Shown piece by piece: positions 48,301 to 61,933 of a stretch of 64,000 nt of DNA; the stretch's first letter is position 1; every line of letters begins with the position of its first letter. The translations under genes were made by a program, and so were the position numbers. Under the pieces are notes generated by a model. That model made no database searches, was not told the DNA's origin, and saw nothing but the letters and a program-made list of their open reading frames with translations. The stretch comes from Spodoptera frugiperda (taxonomy: Eukaryota > Arthropoda > Insecta > Lepidoptera > Noctuidae): contig NC_064218.1 in assembly GCF_023101765.2 (NCBI RefSeq), forward strand, positions 2,232,001-2,296,000. Direction: 5' to 3'.

Positions 48301-51300
48301 AAGGTTTCGAGAAAAAATTCAAGCTTTGTAAAGGCTCTAGTCTTTTACAATTTTATACTATAAAGTAATAGTCTAAGTATTTTACAATAAAAATTCTGAT
48401 CAACTTAAAAATCTATCGACTGTTGAACATCGACTTAACTCGCAGCACTAGCATGCCAGCGCCGCCTCGTGGCCTTTGTGGAGTCTCTCCAATATTCGCT
48501 TTGTTACTCTGAAAAATGTACCGCTGCCGACATCGGCCGTATTACTTTGTCACAAATGTTTGCCTTCATATAAATACGGAGCTATTCACTATATTATATC
48601 GCATTATATGTTTGCAGCTTTACAATCCTCTTTGGAGTTAACAGATAGTGGTTTTTTTTGGAAAATGACCTGTTTTGTTAGGATAGGAGCGATGGTTTTT
48701 CTTTGTATTGTTGTGTATATACAGTGTATATACGACTTACCTATTACATATATACAATCGTATTTTAATGTGAGCTTCCAGTGGGCATTGTCTCCTGTAG
48801 GTAAGTATGTAGATACGTATTAGTCTTGGATTCAATCAAGGTGCTTCATGAGTTAAGAGGATAAATACTGAAATAGGATATAATTACTTGTAGAAAAACG
48901 TGTATTGTCAAAAATTATTAAATAAAAATTATTTGTTGATACTGGTGGATAGAGGGCGAAAGTTTATATGGCAGATATACTCAAACTTGATTACCTGTCT
49001 GTGTCGGTTTCTTATTTGCCAGTTTTATATCTAACTTCAAAATTGTTTAACAGTTTGACTGCCTTGTTAAAAATGGTGACAGTCTACCTTTAGCGCTATT
49101 CAGGCTACGGTGACTGAGGTGGCAGTCTCAGTCTAAGTGTAACAAACACTTTAGAAAACGTAGCAAAACATGCCCGACTGTAATAAAGCATATATTTTAT
49201 CACTCACCCTATTTATGATTGCTACTAATAATATTATTTACCTATTAGAAACCTTAAACTACTGACACTGTTTAAATTTTAGCAGAACAAGAATACAAAA
49301 TTATTTCTTCTTATCATTCTGAGTTTAAATTAAGAACCCCCATCCTTTTAAGCTTTACTTCCAATCGTGAGATAATAATGAATTATACCTACATAATTTA
49401 CATTTGAAAATGAGAACCTCCATCATTTTTAAGGTCGATTAAAAATAAAAATATGTTTTATCCAAGCTCTCATATACTTACAATGTATCTACAGGATAAA
49501 AACAAAATGTACTTATTCACATTCCTACCGAAAACGAATAATAATTTCCCTCCCTTTAAGATATTTACGCCCTGACACATTTATACTGCCGGCGACGCCG
49601 TCCGGAGAAACGTTTTTCCCCAAAGCAATCTATTGGGATCGTACCTAATGAATTTTGAGGGTTAATAGCACCGGACCCTAAGTCCGGCCAAATGGCTACC
49701 GGAGTTATACTTAGACATGTAGCTACGAATATTTCTTCTATGTTTTGTTGATCTGATTGCGTATTTTCAGGGAAAATGTGATTTACTGAGGCGTTGTTGA
49801 GAGAATCTGGTAGTTAGGGTACTTAATTACTTGTTTACTAGAAGATTTTATTTGAATAAAAATAATGTAGCTATGATACTACAACCGGGTAAGAAAGAAA
49901 ACATTATTTCATCGTCTAGTTAAATAATTTCTACGTGATATCATAATAAATACCTAAAAAGAGTTTAAAGTAAAGTTACACCTATCGATACCAACAGAAC
50001 TATAGTTTTTTATACTAAATAGGATGGCGTTTGGCCACCACCTTTTCTGGTGGTGAACGATGATGTGGACGACGATGGAGTACCTATGAGTAGTTTTATT
50101 TTGCAGGAAACACAGACTTCGTGTATAATGAAAGTAATTCATCTGTTTCACAACAGAACACACATTCACCACGCAAACTTACTCAAAACACAAGACAAGA
50201 AATACCAAACAGCACGTTATGAACGTAAGAAAACACCATATAAATAGTTATGAGCAACAAATATTGTCAATTTGACCACTAACAAAGATTCCTGGGGAGG
50301 ATGCTTCGCACATACTGTAGTGGGTCCGAGTAGGGAGGCAATCCACGTTGGCGCATGTCGCGACCGGCAATATCGCGATGGCCGGCGGCTCATTTAATCA
50401 CGCGACGGAATTTGCAGGATAAGGAGACCTTTGGGTTAGGTTAGTATGAACGGGGATTCTGGTTTAGTTTAGTTTTTAATATGTTCTCTGGGGTAACGTT
50501 GTAGACAAGTTTAAAAGCCATCAGTTTAAAAGAAATTAAAATATTTGTCTATAATATCTTGACTCTCTAATATCATATAGGGGCAATAGGTTCCCACGTA
50601 AAACCCATAACAAAGTTCAACAAAATTCCTTAACAATGGGCATTGAGACATACTTACCTAGACTTGATATTTGCGTTTCTGCCATTAAAGTCCATTAAAA
50701 TTGGCGTACCTATTCTTGTCTCGACCACCAACACAAAAGCATTGCATGATTATCCTAAATTTAGACGAAAAGTTTTACAACCTCTGAGACCCTTTTGGTG
50801 TTTCTTCTTAGAATAGTCAGTTCACAAGCTTATTATTAAATTAGAACTCGATGACGTGCTATTATGTAGCCTCTATATCAGAAAATAAATATAATTTAAC
50901 ATCACTTCTATTCTTAAAACAAAGTCCCTCTCCACATCCCCTTAGCAGATGGCTGATAAAAGGCGCGCGGACATCGCACGCTTATTGGACGAGTCAATAA
51001 TGTACTGCTGTAGGGACAAATACCGAGACTAGACAACATATTTGTATATATATAGCAATAAACGATGTCAACGATAATGTTGGCTTGTCATCGGACCAAT
51101 CGTGATTTGGGTCTTTGTTTGCAGCCTTTGAAGTTATTTGACTTGCTATAGACATTATTGAGAGATATTTCTTCAGTGGATACTAGTTGTGTTGGTGTCG
51201 AAAATGGTGGTAGAATTTTGGATTGTTAATTTTAACTTTAAATGGAAGATGATAAGGTATACATTACTGGTCTAAATATTAATGCACCCTAAGTAACTTT

Positions 51301-52854
51301 AAGGAATATTTTCTTTACACAAAATATGTTTTCTTCTACGTAGGTATAGATATAAAGTTTCAATAAAACGTATCACCTTTACATAGTAGCTCTTCTACTT
51401 AGACTACGTTGCCAAAATAAGTCATAAACTCCTTACATTTGAAACAATACCGATAATAGAAGAAAGTCATACTAAAAATACTCTTTAACCAGCGCAAAAA
51501 TTACCAAGCAACTTAGCCCAAACACCACAAAACTAAAAACTCCTCCAAAACAATTTTCACAAAGAAAATCAAATTGCAAAGAATCGTCACCATAAAAAAT
51601 ACTCCAGCCGGCATCATCGGTCAACATTCCTCATTCTTTGGAGCTCGTCTTCACGCTTTCAAGTGCGTAATCCTTCAGGAATCGCCACTATTGTACTCCC
51701 GAGACAGAGCATTAATCCTGCCTTTTCAAGACAAGAGATATCCATCAATTGTCAACATTGAACCGGGCGAGAGCTCCTGCCTCCCTCGCCACCCTCCCAC
51801 TCACACAGGGGAAGCCGACATAGATTATGGGGGGTGATTTAAAATTGCAGATAGGACGGATGTTTTAGATTTTGTTTTCTAGGTGATGCTAATTTTACAT
51901 ACGCTCCATACAAAATGGGTGAAAATTTTATCTCTGCTAAGCAAATCAACATCGCGGTCTAGTTGGATTCGACTTATCTGATAACCTTAATATTCAAACT
52001 TCAAATTTCATCAATCCTTTGACATATAATACTGAGGTTTTATAGTAAGAATTTAAAGTTTCCACAATAGATGCGAACGAGAGCACTTTTCAGCGCTATG
52101 ATTGGTTGGTTTATAGTATAAACTTTATACCTACGAGCCGGTCGATCAGAGGCGAAAGAGAACGTGCTCTCGTTTTGATTACATTAAACGTAAAGTAAAC
52201 TTGTACTAAGGGTACTGATATTTCTTTTAAGTCCAACTATACTGAAAAACAACCAGTCATATTCCAATCAACAAAAACATCCATCAAACAACATCACATC
52301 TACCCCTTACATAATCTTTGCAACCAGTCTGTGTGTATAACTATATGAGAGTGAGCCAGTGATTGTCAAAATTTGGCTTCGTAGAACAAAAGCGTTATTT
52401 ACCGAGCCGAGAGAGCCTTTGTGTCGGCATTACACCACTCCACATAATATTGTGAAACTTCTGACAATACTGTTTGCTAGGACGCATTATGAGGCTCAGA
52501 AAAATTGCTATTTGTATGCTGAACTGATTCTGGATTAGGTTTTGTTAGAGTGCTTTTTGTATTTGATATTCTCTGGTGTTTCTGAGTGGGGGGTTCGTGT
52601 TGGCTGGTGGTGTTTTAGCAGGTAGGTTTGAGCTGTTCTTAAGTAGTGTTTGTTTTTTGTAAAAAAACTCGTGATGATTTTTTGTAAGAAAAATTGTGTG
52701 GTTGGTAGACAAAAAGAGTAATAAAGATGGTATTATTCATCCCCCTAAGCATGTGCATTTAATAATAATTTAAAAAACGGTTAAAGCAAGTACCCCTTCA
52801 GTATAAACCGGCTATTAAATAACAATAAACCCGTCACACGATGCACACAGAAAA

Positions 52855-53075
52855 CGAATTACCGACGAATTAATTGGCCGAAAACCCATCCGAACACACG
52901 TTCGGAAAGCTCGCGTTCGAAATTCAAATGAGGCGGCACGCCCCACCCCCGGCTCCGCCCCGCCGCCATCTTGGATCCGAGTGGGGACTCGGAGGGGGGC
53001 TATTAAATTATTTCATTCCACATTGGGCCGCTCCCGCTATCGGATTAAAACAATTGCCTGTGAAACCGTAAATGG
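52855..53075. other. GC-rich unique island, possible regulatory element
   Basis: CGCCCCACCCCCGGCTCCGC and the CGCCGCCATCTTGGATCCGA stretch stand out from AT-rich flanks, with TAATTGG and TTAAATTA homeodomain-like sites beside them. A reading frame crosses it but has no exon-like features. Confidence 0.3.
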
Positions 53076-53880
53076 ATAATGAATTTTGTGAAGAAAATAA
53101 TATGGTACGAAATTTAATTTTACCCGAAGCTCTATCTTATTTTATTTCTTCTTGAGGTATTTTGTTGTTACACGTAATTTTCCTTGATATTTTCCACGCA
53201 TTGTGAAAATGTATGTATATTTTTATTAGAATTTGTATGATCGTATTTGAGGAAATACTAAAAGGAAGCGTATGAAAATGTTTTCAGAGAGTTCGTTGGA
53301 GAGAAATGTTTGGGTATGGTAACTACAAAGAAAATCATTTATATTTAGGTACAAAAAATATACACAGTTACACGTATAGGTACCTTATTTATTTAAAAAT
53401 CAGAAATTGGTATTTGACAACTGGTGCAGTATCAATTTGTGAGTTTTAAAATTAAATAATTAAGAGAATTAAGAAAAGCTATCAACTTCATAATTCACAA
53501 TGCATGGTATTTTGTTTAGATGACTAGATAAATGTGACTAAGATTCCTAGCCGAATTAAATTTATTTTTTGGTAAATTGAATTCAGTAGGTAAAAAGAAA
53601 AAAATTAAACAGACAAATCAAGATATATGTACGAGACAATAAAAAAGAAATAAAAAGTATCACCCGAGTCAGCTCATACACAGTCTGTAAGTATTTCTAA
53701 TTTCAACAAAATCCATTCATTCAGCGTGATTGACGGACAAACATCCAAACAAACCTTCACATTAGTAATATTATTGTAACTCATAACATACATACCATAC
53801 AGATACTACAGATACATACATAACAGAGCTGAAGGTTAAAGTAACAAAATCAAGTCGGAATAAGTTCTATAAGTGTAAAA

Positions 53881-54172
53881 ATTGCCCGTTGGTCGAGTGC
53901 TCGCAAGAACGAATGCCAAACAAGAGGGTTCGATCTCGGATTCGATTCCCGGATCGGGCAAAGAATTACTGGTTTTTATTGGTTTTTTGAAAAAAAACTC
54001 AGTAGTAACACGGAGTCTGGAATTATGCAATGGCAATAAGCTCACCCCTTATTACATGGGACTTATGACTCAAATGGTGAAAAGTGGGTGTACATTGAAC
54101 AGTGGCATTACGTGCGATAATGTGCACCTCTATCTACCTCTTCGGGGATAAAAAGCGTGACGATACGAAGTG
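53881..54172 (+). mobile_element. tRNA-derived SINE, family C-SINE, full length
   Basis: The head resembles a tRNA with A-box-like TTGGTCGAGTGC and B-box-like GGTTCGATC/GATTCGATTCCCGG, then a conserved body (ACTCAGTAGTAACACGGAGTCTGGAAT, CTCACCCCTTATTACATGGGAC) ending in TACCTCTTCGGGGATAAAAAGCG. It is too degenerate and repetitive in the window to be a tRNA gene. Confidence 0.75.
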
Positions 54173-54325
54173 TAAAAATTGTATCCTACCTACTTCAACA
54201 ATTACCGAAGTTAACATCCATCCATCTTAGATCAAAATATCAACACGAAATCCACTAACAAGCCTTGCAACTTCCACACGTAATTATCCAAAACTTCGCA
54301 CCACTCAGCACAGGAATCAGAACTT

Positions 54326-54525
54326 TAATTACCAACTTTAAAGTCTATATTCCAACTTTATATTTTAAACCGATTGTCGAACATGAGTGACCTGGTACTA
54401 ATGAAGTTATTTTCAAAACTTAACACTATTCCTACAAAGGAATTCGAACCTTAATTACCTTCTTTAAAACCTATATTTCAACTTTATATTTTGAACCGAT
54501 GACCTGGTAGTAGTGCGAAAGTTCT
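54326..54525. repeat. local tandem duplication, ~124-bp offset
   Basis: TTAATTACC, AACTTTATATTTT, AACCGAT and GACCTGGTA recur in the same order, first from 54326 and again from 54451; the second copy has lost a block between AACCGAT and GACCTGG. Confidence 0.6.
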
Positions 54526-56214
54526 TTTCGATATTCGCTTCGGAAGTTGAGAAGTTGTTTGGTGAGAAGTTGTGGCCGCGAGTGCTTCGGTTAAGCTTCG
54601 CTGTCAGGAGTAGGTGACAGTTTACCGTGGCGTACACTGCGGTTCTTCGTGTCGTGTCGCAAGTATCGGATGAAGTTAACGGCTTGGAAAGCGCTCTACT
54701 TTAATTTTTGAAGGAGTTGGAGTGTAGTGATTTGGGTTGGTTTCAAATAATTAATGGTAGTCTGTAGATAGGTAAGTAGCTATGGGTCGTTTAGAAGTCT
54801 AAAAAGGAAGGTGTAAACCAAAAATCGAACATTATCGGAAACCCACGTTTTTTGCGGAATCGTAGCTAAACTTTAGCTTCCTATGAAACTTAAAAAGCAT
54901 GCTACTACAACATGTTCTTAACATATATATCATATAGATACAGAAGTAAATAAAATAACAGTTTTATTGTAGAAAAAATACCAAAATCCAACCAAACACA
55001 TAAATATGAAGACTAAAAACAACTATGAACACTCTGCTTATCAATAAAAAAATTCAAAGTAGAGCATCAAACCAACCGTCACACATCGCAGGTGCGAATC
55101 GAACACGATTTAGCCATCAACGCGGCGTCGTCAGTCGTCCCCCTTACCCCTTCCCCCTCCAACCCTTGTCTCCGATTCAAATTGAATCGCCGAGTTGCAC
55201 TGCGCTTGAACTATGTGCACAATTGGGCGGATGTGGCTTTGAAGACACTAGACAATGCGGCTTCAACGATCGATAACTATGTTGCTATGTTTTATGTTTG
55301 CCTAGTACATGCGGCGGTGGTTGTGTGTTTTGTAAGAGTTATTGGGGTGATATTTGGATGATAAGTTGTTGTTGGAAGTATTATACGGTTGATTTATTTA
55401 ATTGAGGATAAGTAGGTTTTGACGATAACTTGACAAAGGACTATTAAAAAAATGATCGACACTACGAGCCTACTTTTGTAACAATTTAAGATTTAGGGCA
55501 CCCAATCTCATTTATTATTGAGATTTTTTCAAAAATGTTTAATAAACCCAATAAATAATATACCCGACCTGCGAATCGAACATGAGACTCTTAGCTCGAC
55601 AGTTGCACTTACGACTACCACATAATTAATCAACAAGACAGTCTTGTTTAAAAGTCAAACATACTGGAGATATTCATTATTATATTATTACAAAAACTAT
55701 ATTCAAAACTATAACTTTATAACACATTTGTAACACCTAATAAATAACACACTTATAACACTCCAAACTGAATTTAAAAAGCATCCCCTATACTTGAGAA
55801 AACTCTTAAATAGGACGTCTGAAGCAATTTATTAGAGCCGTGAATTTGGGTTGCAAATTAAAAGGATAATGAATAATTCACCGCTCAAGTTACCACTACT
55901 GCTTTATTTGCATGTTATTAAGCGATTTTTTTATAACAGGTATATTATATTATAAGCCTTTGATGTTATGTAGATGTTCTTTATAAGGTGAATAAAGGTA
56001 TGATGAGTTTCGTGTAAGTTTAGTACTTAGTTTAGGTGCTGAATTAATTTATTAATTTGATCTATTTATTTATTTAAGTTATAAAAAATACTTACATAAT
56101 TATTTACGAGGTTACTCGACTAGTTTCAAGCTACACCTGGGACTCATAATTATGAGCAACGTGTGTGGCGCTCGCCGCATCCGTTATTTGGTATCTTTTT
56201 GTACTTTGTTGTTG

Positions 56215-56412
56215 CTTAATTATTATGTTATCGGCTTACCTAACTTTTTGACGAGGAACTCGACTAGTTTCAAGCCATACTAAAGGCTTATATTCATGAG
56301 CAGCATTCTGCAACAATTGCCGCGACGTGTGTCGCGGAATACTGCTCTGAAACTAGTCGAGTTAGCCGATAACTTAATCATTAATTTAGTATGTTTCACG
56401 AAAGTTATAATA
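56215..56412. mobile_element. MITE family C, most complete
   Basis: GTTATCGGCTTA at the left and AGCCGATAAC at the right are inverted, as are CTCGACTAGTTTC and GAAACTAGTCGAG. The right end continues into AGTATGTTTCACGAAAGTTATA, the inverse of the left end of the 3719 copy. A shorter fragment sits just left at 56105-56160. Confidence 0.7.
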
Positions 56413-56579
56413 AATTAATTGTTGTTGGTCAGCTCAATTGCCAAGCAATGGGTACTGTTTGTAAGTGTACTAAATTATTCTTTATTTTTCTACCTATATA
56501 ATATCAAATCTTGGTTAGGTGTACCTTTGCAGGTATCTGCTTATGACAAGAGAACCAGACGTAATTGTCAATTTTGAAA

Positions 56580-56725
56580 ATAGGTAGGTAACATTACGAC
56601 TTGAGACGAGATACCATGTTTATTTATGTCTATGGGCTGCCGATATTTCATCCGTGATCATGGCGCTTGCAACAGTGCCGAAATATCGTAAATATCCCGT
56701 CTCAAGTTCTAATGATAGTGTTAGT
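56580..56725. mobile_element. foldback element with CGACTTGAGACG ends
   Basis: ACTTGAGACGAGATA and TATCCCGTCTCAAGTT are inverted, with a second inverted pair CCGATATTTC and GAAATATCG inside. Confidence 0.6.
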
Positions 56726-57178
56726 GACCATGTCAATTTAAAAACTTATATAGGTAGGTAAATCAAAAATCCTTACCCAACCAATATACAGAGTGTCCTA
56801 TATAGATACAGGGTGTATACAGTTTGGAGTGAATTGCGAAATGGGCCCGGTGCACATCAATAATGCATGCAAGCGGACAAATCACTTAGCGGGTCGATAC
56901 CGCCGACACTGCATCGCATTGCCACCCTACTGGTGCATATTATGTGCTGTTATGGACAGGACTGTTCCGTTTATTTACTTTTTTAAGTATACATTGTTTA
57001 AATTGGGAATTTTTTGATTTATATAAACGTACATCGAAAGAGTTTGGTACTACTTAAAATGGTGAAGTCATCAATGCTGACGTCACATTATTTCTGGATC
57101 TACTATCATAACATGCATGACATATATCGATCGGATCGCATAATTAATTATTATTCTATAGTTGTAAGTAAGCACTTA

Positions 57179-57270
57179 CTGCCGTACTCAGACACAAAAT
57201 GAATACCTACTTACACTATTTTTTAGTAAAGATTTTGTTCCGAAAACCATTACTCTGCGTACGGCGGTTA
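57179..57270. mobile_element. MITE family E, degraded
   Basis: Ends CTGCCGTACTCAG and CTGCGTACGGCGG are recognisable; the interior is shortened. Confidence 0.5.
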
Positions 57271-57904
57271 ATTTAACTAATATGACATTAAGTTAATTTT
57301 ATTTAGATAAAATAGTATCAGGCAGCCTACAAAAAACACAATAAAAAAATTGCACACCAGTCTCCACATTCGACAATCAAAAACACACATACATACATAC
57401 AAAACGTCAATCGTACAGCCAAAAGCTAAAAAAAAAAAACAAAAGGCGGAAAGCATTAAAGACAAACGGCTGGCAGTTATAAAATGAACATTCTTGAAAA
57501 CAAAAGTGTGCCGCTGAAGAATTCGAAGGCTCTATTTCTTTCGCGCGCTCTATCGGATCAGGTCTTAATGAAATACTTCGTTGATTAAGCGACGTCCGAA
57601 GCTCTTTCACGACAAAAAAAAAGGAAAAAACCGTTCCTTTTTTTTCATTTTCAAATAAGTTCCTTTTTTTCTTTTTTGCGTGAGGCGTGTTTATTTTAAA
57701 GGAATTTTTGTGGGATATTGCGGTTTTTTCTTTTTTTAAGTTTTAGGGATTTTGATAGTTTGAACTTACAATAGCAGCGTGTTTGTAATCTAAATGTTTA
57801 CGCTACAAAGACGTAATAGCTGTGACACGACTGTGAAACTATGTGACCGTTTCATCTGTGCGAGGAAGGTGAACTATGAAGATGCCGAAGCCGCAAAGTA
57901 GTTG

Positions 57905-58085
57905 CACAAGGAATTGATAGTAGGGAAACCATTCATAGCTCGCTTCTTTCCATATAACATATTTTAGTTGAACCCGTTTCCATCAGTGCTAACCTATGTC
58001 ACAATGAATGGTGTGATTTGAAATGGTGAAACCAAACGCATCTACAGCAACGCATCATAAAACATTTCTGGTGGAAAAGCCTTTG
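57905..58085. mobile_element. MITE family F, diverged copy
   Basis: Shows GAACCCGTTTCCATCAGTGCTAAC and the right end CATTTCTGGTGGAAAAGCC, as in the copy at 20744-21010. Confidence 0.5.
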
Positions 58086-58869
58086 AGTACCCATAATAAT
58101 TCCCTAGCCCTTCAATTTTGTCCAAAATTATTGAAATTTAAAATATTTTTTCGAAGTTCTTTCGGTGGTCGAGATACCAACAGTTTAAATTGATTACAGA
58201 TTTGAAATTCGAATCTTTTATTTAAAAAAGAAAAAACATTTTTGTGAAATGTCCAACAGTCCAGTAACAAATAAACAAAAGCATTCGAATTACAAACCAC
58301 ACTTAAACCTCCTTCATAGATTAAAAAAAAATCTTAAAACCCGAACGCGTTCGAAATTCAAAAACAACAAAATCCTAATACGATTTCCATGGGAACATCA
58401 TAAAGTACATGCGCAAATAGTTCTTTACTTTAGCACACTAATATCCGTTGTGCAAACGAAAAACAGACATCTGTGCCAACTTATTATTTACCGACCACCC
58501 TTACATTTCACCCTTGACTATAAAGTTCAAATTCGCTTGGCAATAAAACTAGCATAACTTGGAACTTTATGTAGTTGTAATAAGGTCTATTTTGTGTAGT
58601 ATATTTTAGTTGTGAGCAAGGGTAACTTGGTAGAATCGGGTTGTTACATGTTGACAACTTTTGAAAGGGGCTGTAGCAAATAAAAATGTAATATTGGGCT
58701 TGAAGAGTGCCACGTGCGTAGGGAATTGATCTCTCTAATATAAAGATGGTGTCGCGATAATTGAGGTTCAATTTGCCGTTAAAATTGGGGTGTTTTCAAA
58801 ACAACGATACGATTTTTTGGGATATGGAACATTTGATTTTGATTATTGAAATGGATATCACACACCATA

Positions 58870-59160
58870 TCAACAGCCTATAAGTGGCCACTGCTGACCA
58901 AAGGCCTCTTCTCGCACGGAGAAGGTCTGAGCATTATCAACACGCTTGCTTAATGCGGGTAGGCGTTTCCAAACATATAAGTCCAGGTCTCCTCACAATG
59001 TTTTCCTTCACCGTTAGTCAGTAGTGTCTAAATAATCTTAGAAAGTACATATAACTCGGAAAATGTCATATTGGTACTTTGCCGTTGGTAGGTTTCGAAC
59101 CCGCGCCCTTAAATATGAGGAGCGAGTGTCTTAAACCTCCGGACCACCACGACATCTTGA
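58870..59160 (-). mobile_element. tRNA-derived SINE-like repeat, third type
   Basis: On the - strand it opens with GTGGTGGTCCGGAGGTTTAA (A-box region) and GGGCGCGGGTTCGAAACC (B-box region); the far end has CTGACCAAAGGCCTCTTCTC in + orientation. Confidence 0.55.
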
Positions 59161-59204
59161 ACAAAATGGATATGGTTACAAATTATTTAATGCTAAGTGT
59201 GGGA

Positions 59205-59492
59205 GAGCCATGCTTCGGCACGAATGGGTCGGCTCGAACGGAGTGATATCACAGCCTCACAGAAATCCGACGTAAAACAACGCTTACGTTGTGTTTCGTT
59301 GTGTGAGTGAGTTTACCGGAGGCCCAATCTTCCTAATACCCGATTCCCAAACAACCCTTAAATTCCTAACCCCCAAAAGGCCGGCAACGCACTTGTAACG
59401 CCTCTGGTGTTTTAAGTGTCCATGGGCGGCGGCGATTGCTTACCTGATGGTGATACGTCTGCTCGGTTACCGGCGTGTTCCATAAAAAACTT
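59205..59492 (+). mobile_element. interspersed repeat family D, near complete
   Basis: Block order: CACAGAAATCCGACGTAAAAC, GTGAGTGAGTTTACCGG, GGCCGGCAACGCACTTGTAA, GTGTCCATGGGCGGCGGCGA, then GTTCCATAAAAAACTT. The A-rich end marks the 3' side. Other copies: 8808, 13295, 22840, 37525, 43137, 63070 and 63905, plus fragments at 3930, 5530 and 34985. Confidence 0.65.
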
Positions 59493-59884
59493 AGTTTCGC
59501 TTTATGAAGAAAATGGAGCAGCGATTAAAATAAATATGAATTACTTTAGACCCAAGTCCTTTTCTTTAATTATGTACTACTTTGAATTAAAACTATAGTT
59601 TAGCTACGTTATATATTTATCAAAGCTGTTAAAAAACAATAAAAAGAACATTTCTTAAGTCAAGTTCCATGAACTCATGATTCAATAACTTTGAACACGA
59701 ACACACAACAAATTCACTCGCGAATAAAACTAAAGAAAGAAATCCTATAAAGTCGACCAACACTTCATTAAGAACCGAGACAGACGGGACACTTTAAAGT
59801 CGGCAACTATATTGTTATGTCATGAAAATTTTGTAATCCAAATTAAATTAAAATGCCTTTTTTATATATAAAATACCATTTTTC

Positions 59885-60045
59885 CAGTTCCTTCGCCTGC
59901 GTTTCCATTCGATAGAAAGTAACCTATGTATGATTCCAGACTGTAATATATCCCTGTTGTACAAATTTCATCCCCATCCCTTCAGCCGTCTTGACGTGAT
60001 TGAGTAACAAACATACACACAAAGTTGACGATAAGTGATATTTCC
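59885..60045 (-). repeat. non-LTR-like 3' repeat, inverted
   Basis: In reverse it gives the AACAAACATACACAC and GGGATGAAATTTGTAC blocks usual at the 3' ends of these repeats. Confidence 0.45.
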
Positions 60046-60742
60046 AATGTTCTTTTTTTCGTAGAATGCCTGAATGACTGACGTAGGGCAAATAAGTAAG
60101 ATTTAGTAGAACTTTAACATCAACATCAGCATTTTAAAGTCTGGTATCCAAGCTGGTCTGGCCATACAACAGAAGATTCCACCACACTCTTGCTGGTAAT
60201 AAACATATTCTAGTCAAATAACCTAATGATTCTTGAACCAGAAATCTTGTAATATGTAAGTATAACTTATAAGTTTTGTCCTGTTAAACTTTAATTTTAA
60301 CACAAGCGCTATCGCTTGAAATGGCTGGCTTCAACGCAACTTCAAAAACAAGCTTCAAAACTTCACACAAGCAACTAAATCGCCGAAACGAAACACAAAA
60401 TGTTGCTCGTCTACATCGGACGTAAGATAAAAATGCAAAGAAAAAACAATAATAGCTTTAAACGACACTTTATTTTTCATAGCCACGCAATAGACGGTAA
60501 GCCGGCGCGCAATTATAAATATTTCAATTATTAAAAAGCTGACAGATTCAGTCAGTTCTTTCTTTGTAAGTGTGTTCAGACTGTGGGACTTTGGGTAGTT
60601 GGACTTTTTGTAACATAAATGTGATGGCAGGCTCATTATTTCCCGAAGTATTGAGGATGGAAGTGCTCCTTTTTGAACATAACATACGTGGTGGATAAAG
60701 GTGAAAGACTTTGTACAGCAGTGAATGTCTTATGACTTTTTA

Positions 60743-60870
60743 AATGATGGGGAAAATCATCCGGTTATATATCCTGCCTTGGGTGAGGCGAGAGGGAGTG
60801 TCAGACTCTTACTGACTAAAAACCATCACATTCCTACTCCTGTTCTTTGAGCCGGAACCCCTGATAATGA
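60743..60870 (-). mobile_element. family A copy
   Basis: GGGTGAGGCGAGAGGGAGTG and CTTACTGACTAAAAACCATC are present. The right third is missing. Confidence 0.6.
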
Positions 60871-61749
60871 CTGATAATGAAGATTGTTTTAATAGATTCG
60901 TTACGTAATGAAACGAGACTTATGATAGAGCATGGAGTTAACCGACGAGGCGTGTCTTACTTGGAACTCAGACCGCAACTGCTAAAAACCGTTTCACCCA
61001 AGTCTAAAAAGTTAACTTTAATTCAGCGTATTCTTCAGCTCGATCTGCTGAACCAAGGTCTTCAACATCCACATAAGAATGGTAAGCCATAATCCCCACG
61101 CTTAACAATTAGTTTAGAGGATTCACCCATCTTTCGGCGTCTGGATTTACGACATTCAACTTTTTTAAAGCAACCAGTACCTCATTATGAACATGAAACC
61201 GTGGTCTAGGGTGCATAATATTCATGATTGGTGAGTTAACTCTTATTACAACTGGTGGCGCCACTGTCGCCGGTCCGCTGTCTCTCTCATTACTAACTAC
61301 TTAATGGTATAACCATTAAACTATTTTTTATTCATACTACTGGGAATCAAATAAAATTGTTTTATGTTAAAGAAGGTAGCTAAAAACTTAAATGTTAACT
61401 TGTTAGAAATGTGACTATTATTAGTCCGAAAACTTGTGAATGTTGAAACATAAATTAATGAGCTATTTGAGTATTTTTTACGTGCCATGAATGATATAAA
61501 TTCGTAGTAAAGGATAATTTACAAGAACATTCTAAAATATTAGTTCAAATAATGACGCATGAATATCGTAGTACTGTGCTACGCCGTAGCATTTTGTAGT
61601 CGCCTACGCAATCAACGTTTCGAAATAAATAGAAATTAATGACCTGCAAAGTTTATAAAAGTACGGGATTTACTCTGATGTTCGATAAATTATGTAATGT
61701 CGCGATACTTACTCGACTACATTGACTTTTTTAATTTTAGAGGGGCAAA

Positions 61750-61933
61750 TTAGGTATCTAAGTAGATATTCAAATTCATTTCTGTTTCGTCAAATTCTAA
61801 GTCTTCTTCCTGATGTTTTAATTCAATGTGATCGAATCCTGAGTAAAGGCTCCTTGTAGTCGTGCGTGTTCCTTCCTTGATTGCATCATCGTTTATATAC
61901 TCGCCAAAGGTGAGATAGTGTCCAATCACCAAT
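61750..61933 (-). CDS. candidate terminal exon of an unknown gene
   Basis: A T-rich acceptor (TTTTTTTTATAG) is followed by an open frame of 60 codons ending at TAA (61750-61752). The product is acidic near its end (HQEEDLEFDETEMN). An ATTAAA polyadenylation-like hexamer follows closely. I recognise no family and find no partner exon between here and 64000, so a parent gene would have to start beyond the window. A chance open frame is the main alternative. Confidence 0.2.

Noticed and set aside
47349..48823. Two 115-codon frames at 47349-47696 and 48476-48823
   Set aside because: No motif, no start context of note, biased composition; frames of this length are expected by chance in 64 kb.
53881..53960. 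tRNA gene
   Set aside because: A and B boxes are degenerate, no clean cloverleaf can be drawn, and the sequence continues into a SINE body.
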